From positions 3,534,001 through 3,598,000 of the forward strand of contig NZ_CP107785.1 in the NCBI RefSeq assembly GCF_036345915.1: a stretch of 64,000 nt of DNA, read 5' to 3'. Position numbers and translations under genes: made by a program. This document shows positions 60,566-64,000 of this stretch, piece by piece. The notes beneath the pieces were generated by a model. The model did no database searches and was not told the origin of the DNA. It saw nothing but the letters and a program-made list of their open reading frames with translations. The number at the start of each line of letters is the position of its first letter. Position 1 is the first letter of the stretch. This DNA comes from Nocardia sp. NBC_00565 (GTDB lineage Bacteria > Actinomycetota > Actinomycetes > Mycobacteriales > Mycobacteriaceae).

Positions 60566-61711
60566 TCAGACGACCGCGTACGGGTAGGCCGCGGCGCGTC
60601 CCTGGAACGAGAGAATCCGTAGATTCTGGACCCGGCCCTCGCGAATCTCGATCGCGCGCCGAATCGTCTCGTTGCCGTCCCAGGCGTCGGGACCGGACAT
60701 AACGATCGGCAGGTACTCCAGCAGTGCCTCGGAGTTCTCCCAGGTGGCGGAGTTCCACAGGTATGAGGGGGTGTGGTCGACGCCGTAATAATGCAGGTCC
60801 TCGCCGAGACTGAACATCGGGTCCGCGAACGAGGTCGGACGGGCCCACTCGAAGCCCATGCCCTCGTCGCAGGAGACGTCGACGAACAGCGTGCCGGGCG
60901 TGAACAGTGGCAGATCCTCGTTGAGCACGAACATCAGCGGCTCGTCGGTGTCCTGGAGGATGCAGTTGACGACCACATCGTACTGGGCCAGCATCTGCGC
61001 GAGCGGTCCCGGTTCCGGCGCCTTCAGCGCGAGGATCCGGCCGGTGTTGTCCGGGTCGCGCTCGAAATGCTGCATCCGCACCGACGCGAACGGTGCGGCA
61101 ACCGCTGACACGCTGCGTTGCGTCAGCACCGTCACGTCACTGATGCCGAGCGCCGAGAGGGCACGGACCGCACCGCGGGCAGTGGCGCCGAAACTGATTA
61201 CAGCCGCCCGCAGCCGCCGCCCGTAGTCCCCACAGGAGCCCCGCAGTTGCAGCGCGTGCAGGACCGAGCAATAGCCGGCCAACTCGTTGTTCTTGTGGAA
61301 GACGTGGACGCTGAAGTTACCCTCCTTCGTCCAGTGATTCATCGCCTCCCAAGCGATCAGGGTCAGGCCCCGGTCCACGGCCAGCTGCGTCAGTCGCTCG
61401 TCCTGAACACAGTGCGGCCACCCCCACACGACCTGCCCGGGCCGCAGATTCTCCAGATCTTCGGCCGACGGCTTGGGCAACAGCAGCACATCACATTCGG
61501 CGAACAACTCCTCGCGCGTGCGGTGCCCAGCGACCAGCGGCTCGAGGCGTTCGTCGGAGTAGCCGAACCGATCGCCGTAGCCGTGCTCCAGAAAGACCCG
61601 ACTGCGAAGCTTCGGATCGATCCGGTCGACATGCGCCGGATGGATTGCCAATCGGCGCTCATCCGCCTTGCGGGAGGTCCCGATGACACCGACAGTTAGT
61701 TGCTTCACCAA
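60566..61711 (-). CDS. N5-(carboxyethyl)ornithine synthase-like / alanine dehydrogenase-fold protein
   Basis: A 381-residue NAD(P)-dependent enzyme, MVKQLTVGVIGTSRKADERR. The N-terminal AlaDH/PNT-like domain has RRLAIHPAHVDRIDP, FLEHGYGDRFGYSD and VVWGWPHCVQDERL; the nucleotide domain includes AVISFGATARGAVRALSALG and later VVNCILQDTDEPLMF, FVDVSCDEGMGFEWARPTSF. The family condenses pyruvate with ornithine or a related amine, or oxidises an amino acid; substrate is not fixed by sequence. It stands alone, convergent with the WS/DGAT gene. Confidence 0.8.
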   Translation of the reverse strand: MVKQLTVGVIGTSRKADERRLAIHPAHVDRIDPKLRSRVFLEHGYGDRFGYSDERLEPLVAGHRTREELFAECDVLLLPKPSAEDLENLRPGQVVWGWPHCVQDERLTQLAVDRGLTLIAWEAMNHWTKEGNFSVHVFHKNNELAGYCSVLHALQLRGSCGDYGRRLRAAVISFGATARGAVRALSALGISDVTVLTQRSVSAVAAPFASVRMQHFERDPDNTGRILALKAPEPGPLAQMLAQYDVVVNCILQDTDEPLMFVLNEDLPLFTPGTLFVDVSCDEGMGFEWARPTSFADPMFSLGEDLHYYGVDHTPSYLWNSATWENSEALLEYLPIVMSGPDAWDGNETIRRAIEIREGRVQNLRILSFQGRAAAYPYAVV

Positions 61712-61777
61712 ACGAGCCTACGCGCAGCAAACGCGCTGCTGCCCCGTAGAGCGCGCCGCGAAGATGTCAGCAATGTG

Positions 61778-62095
61778 TCAGCTCGCCGGGCCCATCGTGA
61801 TTGTGCGAATCCTGTTTCGGGCCTCCTCCGCCGCCGCGCTGTTATCGCTGGCGCCGACGACCTCGATGAAGGTCCTTGATCCCTGCGACAGGCAGGTGAC
61901 CAGCACCGCGACCCCGGATCCGTTGAGGTCACCGGCACCTCCGATGTGTGGGTCGGAGGTGAAGGTCACCGCGAGGCCCTACGACGCGCGTCCCGGACAT
62001 TGCCAGGGCACGTCTCGAGGGGCCGGATTCGCTTTCGCGATCGTCTTGAATTCGCTGGATCGTGACACGCTGACGACGGCGGAATCGGTGCAGTC
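61778..62095 (-). pseudogene. small secreted-protein-like gene with in-frame stop and no start
   Basis: One continuous minus-strand frame reads CTDSAVVSVSRSSEFKTIAK, ANPAPRDVPWQCPGRAS, a TAG at 61979-61981, then GLAVTFTSDPHIGGAGDLNG, SGVAVLVTCLSQGSRTFIEV and a TGA at 61778. Three cysteines and the residue mix resemble small exported actinobacterial proteins, but no signal peptide or start remains upstream. The last 63 codons could start at GTG 61969 as a short protein; there is no good ribosome site, so decay is favoured. Confidence 0.4.
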
Positions 62096-62272
62096 CCGCC
62101 GCCGTCTATTGCGGCAGCTCCAATAGGTTTGCCCAACTTCGAATGTCGAAATTCCGGTGCAATGGACAGCATCGTCGAAACAGGTAGCGGCCTACCCGCG
62201 TCGATATGTCGAGCCGGGGACAGACTGGCTTCGGGACACGAATCCTCGGAGTCTCCATCTCGGAGGGATGAC

Positions 62273-63124
62273 ATGAAATGCGACGCACGAGTATTTCCCG
62301 TCGTGGTCGCCGCGGCGGCAGTGCTCGGCGTCGTATCGGTGTCGATCGCGGCGGCCCAGCCGTCGACAACCACACCGGTCTCGCCGACAAAGCCGAGCGA
62401 AACGACAACCCCGACATGGACGACCTCGACACCGAAATCACCCGGTAGTTCTTCCACGCCCCCGGGATCGACCGGCAATCCCGAGCCCAACTTCAAGCCC
62501 ACCCTCGAGGCCGTGCCGCCGACTGCCGAACGTGGCACCCAGATCACCGTTCGCGGTAACGGCTGGCCTTGCGACACGGTAAGCATCGCGCCGGACTGGT
62601 CGGCACCGGTGACCAGGTACATCGACCAGACCTCGTTCGATACTTCGGTCGAGGTGCCCGCCCGGGCCGCACTCGGCGCACATTGGATCTCGGTCACCTG
62701 TGACGCGGGATCGAGCTACCTCGCCCGAAGGACGTCCGTCGAGTTCATCGCCGCACCGGTCACCACCGAAACCACCGAGCCGACAACCCCGCCCGTTACG
62801 CCGACACCTGTCTCGCCACCCGCTACGCAACCACTGACCGCGGCGCCACCGGGCGGCAATGACAAGCGGGACAACCACATCGACGACATATTGGGCCTCA
62901 GCGCCTTACTCCTCGCCATCGGCGTGGCGACATTTGTGCTACGTCGGCGGGCCACGCGTCCGACTGAACCGGAGCACTCACAACGCCTGCCGCAGGTACG
63001 CGTGCAGGTGGTCGAGGATATGAGCCCCGCTGTCCGCATCCGCGAAGTCGCCCGCGCTCCGGCCGTACGGGTTTGGGTGTGCGTCGGCGAGCCACAGCTA
63101 CACATCAGAGAGGTTCCCCGATGA
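62273..63124 (+). CDS. secreted/membrane-anchored T,P-rich protein of unknown function
   Basis: A 283-residue protein with GGAGGG six bases before ATG 62273 (MKCDARVFPVVVAAAAVLGV). Signal peptide (cleavage likely near AAAQ), a Thr/Pro/Ser-rich stretch (about 27-75), a folded region of about 80 residues resembling an immunoglobulin-like domain (RGTQITVRGNGWPCDTVSIA, with a Cys pair), a second T/P linker, then a membrane helix (ILGLSALLLAIGVATFVLRR) and a 50-residue cytoplasmic tail with VRVQVVEDMSPAVRIREVAR. There is no sortase motif. It overlaps the next gene at ATGA. Function unknown. Confidence 0.75.
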   Translation: MKCDARVFPVVVAAAAVLGVVSVSIAAAQPSTTTPVSPTKPSETTTPTWTTSTPKSPGSSSTPPGSTGNPEPNFKPTLEAVPPTAERGTQITVRGNGWPCDTVSIAPDWSAPVTRYIDQTSFDTSVEVPARAALGAHWISVTCDAGSSYLARRTSVEFIAAPVTTETTEPTTPPVTPTPVSPPATQPLTAAPPGGNDKRDNHIDDILGLSALLLAIGVATFVLRRRATRPTEPEHSQRLPQVRVQVVEDMSPAVRIREVARAPAVRVWVCVGEPQLHIREVPR

Positions 63125-63789
63125 CGAATACGACGACGATCACGACGCGGGGGATTCTTTTCTACGGAAGCACCCGTGAGTCCGGGCTGAACGAGTTGAC
63201 CGAACATCTCCGCGAGCGCGGTATCGAGCAGTTGGCACTGCGTCGCGCACCGGCTGTCAGCGCCCTGTTGCGATTATCGGCACTGCACGAGGTCGCCGAG
63301 GCGGTCGACGGACTGCTCCAACTCGACCTGGGCGGCATCACGGTCGCAGGTTGGCGTCGTTACGAACGACTGCGCAGCGCGGCGATACGCACCCACTCGG
63401 GAGGTAGCGAGCAGGTCGAGCTGTTCGAACACGAAATCACCCAAACCTACTGCCCCCGGCTCGATGTCACCATCGACGGAAACCGAGTGGGCGAGTTGAA
63501 CCTCGAACTCTGCGTCGCCTTACTGCTTCAGCCGCTCACCGCTACCGTCCGCGATGGCCTGCTGGTCGCATTGGGGCCGGGTGACTGCACCATCACGGTA
63601 TCGATCACCGTGCCGGAACTAGGGCCGATCATGGAGCGCAAACGTACGCTCCACGTTGCGACCCTGGTCGATCTGCGGCGACCGATACCGCTCGTCTACC
63701 GCCAGCCCGCGGCACCCACCTCACCGATCGGTCGCACGCAGCGGTATTCGCCGGCCACTCGGGGAGTCTCGGAACAGCGGCGGAGCTGA
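63121..63789 (+). CDS. hypothetical protein coupled to the membrane-anchored protein
   Basis: A 222-residue protein from ATG 63121, MTNTTTITTRGILFYGSTRE, soluble and without signal peptide. Visible parts are a helical N-terminal half (LNELTEHLRERGIEQLALRR, ALHEVAEAVDGLLQLDLGGI) and a beta-rich C-terminal half (LDVTIDGNRVGELNLELCVA, DCTITVSITVPELGP). No family is recognised. The coupling suggests it works with the cytoplasmic tail of the preceding membrane protein. The 211 bases after it, to the window end, show no supportable gene. Confidence 0.7.
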   Translation: MTNTTTITTRGILFYGSTRESGLNELTEHLRERGIEQLALRRAPAVSALLRLSALHEVAEAVDGLLQLDLGGITVAGWRRYERLRSAAIRTHSGGSEQVELFEHEITQTYCPRLDVTIDGNRVGELNLELCVALLLQPLTATVRDGLLVALGPGDCTITVSITVPELGPIMERKRTLHVATLVDLRRPIPLVYRQPAAPTSPIGRTQRYSPATRGVSEQRRS

Positions 63790-64000
63790 GCGCGGACCAC
63801 CTCCCGGCACAGGATGCCGATCTGGTCTGTCCTGGCAGAATGTGCAACCAGTTGACCAGGACGGTGCTCGTCTCGGGGAGTTCGACGAGATTTGCCGAGG
63901 GTGTGGCCGGCTCATGCGGGGCGGCGGGCCGTGCGGGTCGAAGGTTGCCCGCGCCGCGGTTCGTCGGCGAAGGGATCACCGGCGGATCGATCGCGCTGTC

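Noticed and set aside
61966..62697. 243-codon minus-strand frame
   Set aside because: Antisense to the T/P-rich membrane protein gene over most of its length, which has a signal peptide, ribosome site and membrane helix on the plus strand.
63629..63979. 116-codon minus-strand frame near the window end
   Set aside because: Overlaps the end of the plus-strand hypothetical gene, Pro/Ala/Arg-rich, no family resemblance; cannot be supported without sequence beyond 64000.

Overview
The window is high-GC actinobacterial chromosome, most likely Nocardia or a close mycolic-acid relative. This rests on a complete yrbEAB-mceABCDEF operon with Mce-associated proteins and an MceG-type ATPase, a wax ester synthase/DGAT, many acyl-CoA enzymes, a maleylpyruvate-isomerase-fold protein of the mycothiol type, and ATGA/TAATG translational coupling almost everywhere. 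The genus is an inference from gene content.

Layout. 1-4906: a lipid/steroid-type catabolic group. An acyl-CoA ligase (cut by the window edge) follows two SnoaL-like genes on the minus strand. A MarR regulator, an SCP2-like protein and an acyl-CoA dehydrogenase lie on the plus strand. 4923-8781: an IS30-family element whose DDE transposase is split after Leu369 by a group II intron (6105-8282) carrying a reverse transcriptase/maturase. The two exons join exactly in frame and restore a D-57-D-33-E catalytic triad. 8948-22451 (minus): the mce lipid-import operon, yrbEA-yrbEB-mceA-F, then four Mce-associated (mas) genes and mceG. A stand-alone tnpB element (about 12428-13695, plus strand) has landed between mceF and the mas genes, exactly at the mceF stop codon. 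22776-24113: a two-domain peptidoglycan hydrolase.

24258-26749: two coupled GAF-like/LuxR regulators. 26915-35860: nitronate monooxygenase, then an acyl-CoA carboxylase/enoyl-CoA hydratase/AtuA-like operon behind a 24-bp palindrome, ending in an acyl-CoA dehydrogenase broken by an internal deletion. 35903-48477: a sulfur-scavenging-type locus on the minus strand (SsuD-like monooxygenase, DszC/SfnB-like flavoprotein, complete Dpp/Opp-type ABC transporter, ketopantoate-reductase-like protein), with a divergent LysR gene coupled to a rhodanese sulfurtransferase. A GlcD-like FAD oxidase closes the block.

48478-64000: an endonuclease/exonuclease/phosphatase-family gene with a decayed copy of its own 5' end nearby; a soluble 1465-residue hybrid histidine kinase built on eight HAMP-type modules, followed by a stand-alone receiver protein; a LysR/MFS divergent pair; a wax ester synthase/DGAT; an N5-(carboxyethyl)ornithine-synthase-like dehydrogenase; a decayed small secreted-protein gene; and a coupled pair encoding a T/P-rich membrane-anchored protein and an unknown cytoplasmic partner.

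The most interesting points are the nested intron in the IS30 catalytic domain, the lone tnpB whose predicted guide would be antisense to the end of mceF, the poly-HAMP kinase with near-identical DNA repeats, and the transporter-coupled desulfurisation-type operon. No tRNA, rRNA, CRISPR array or replication origin was seen.
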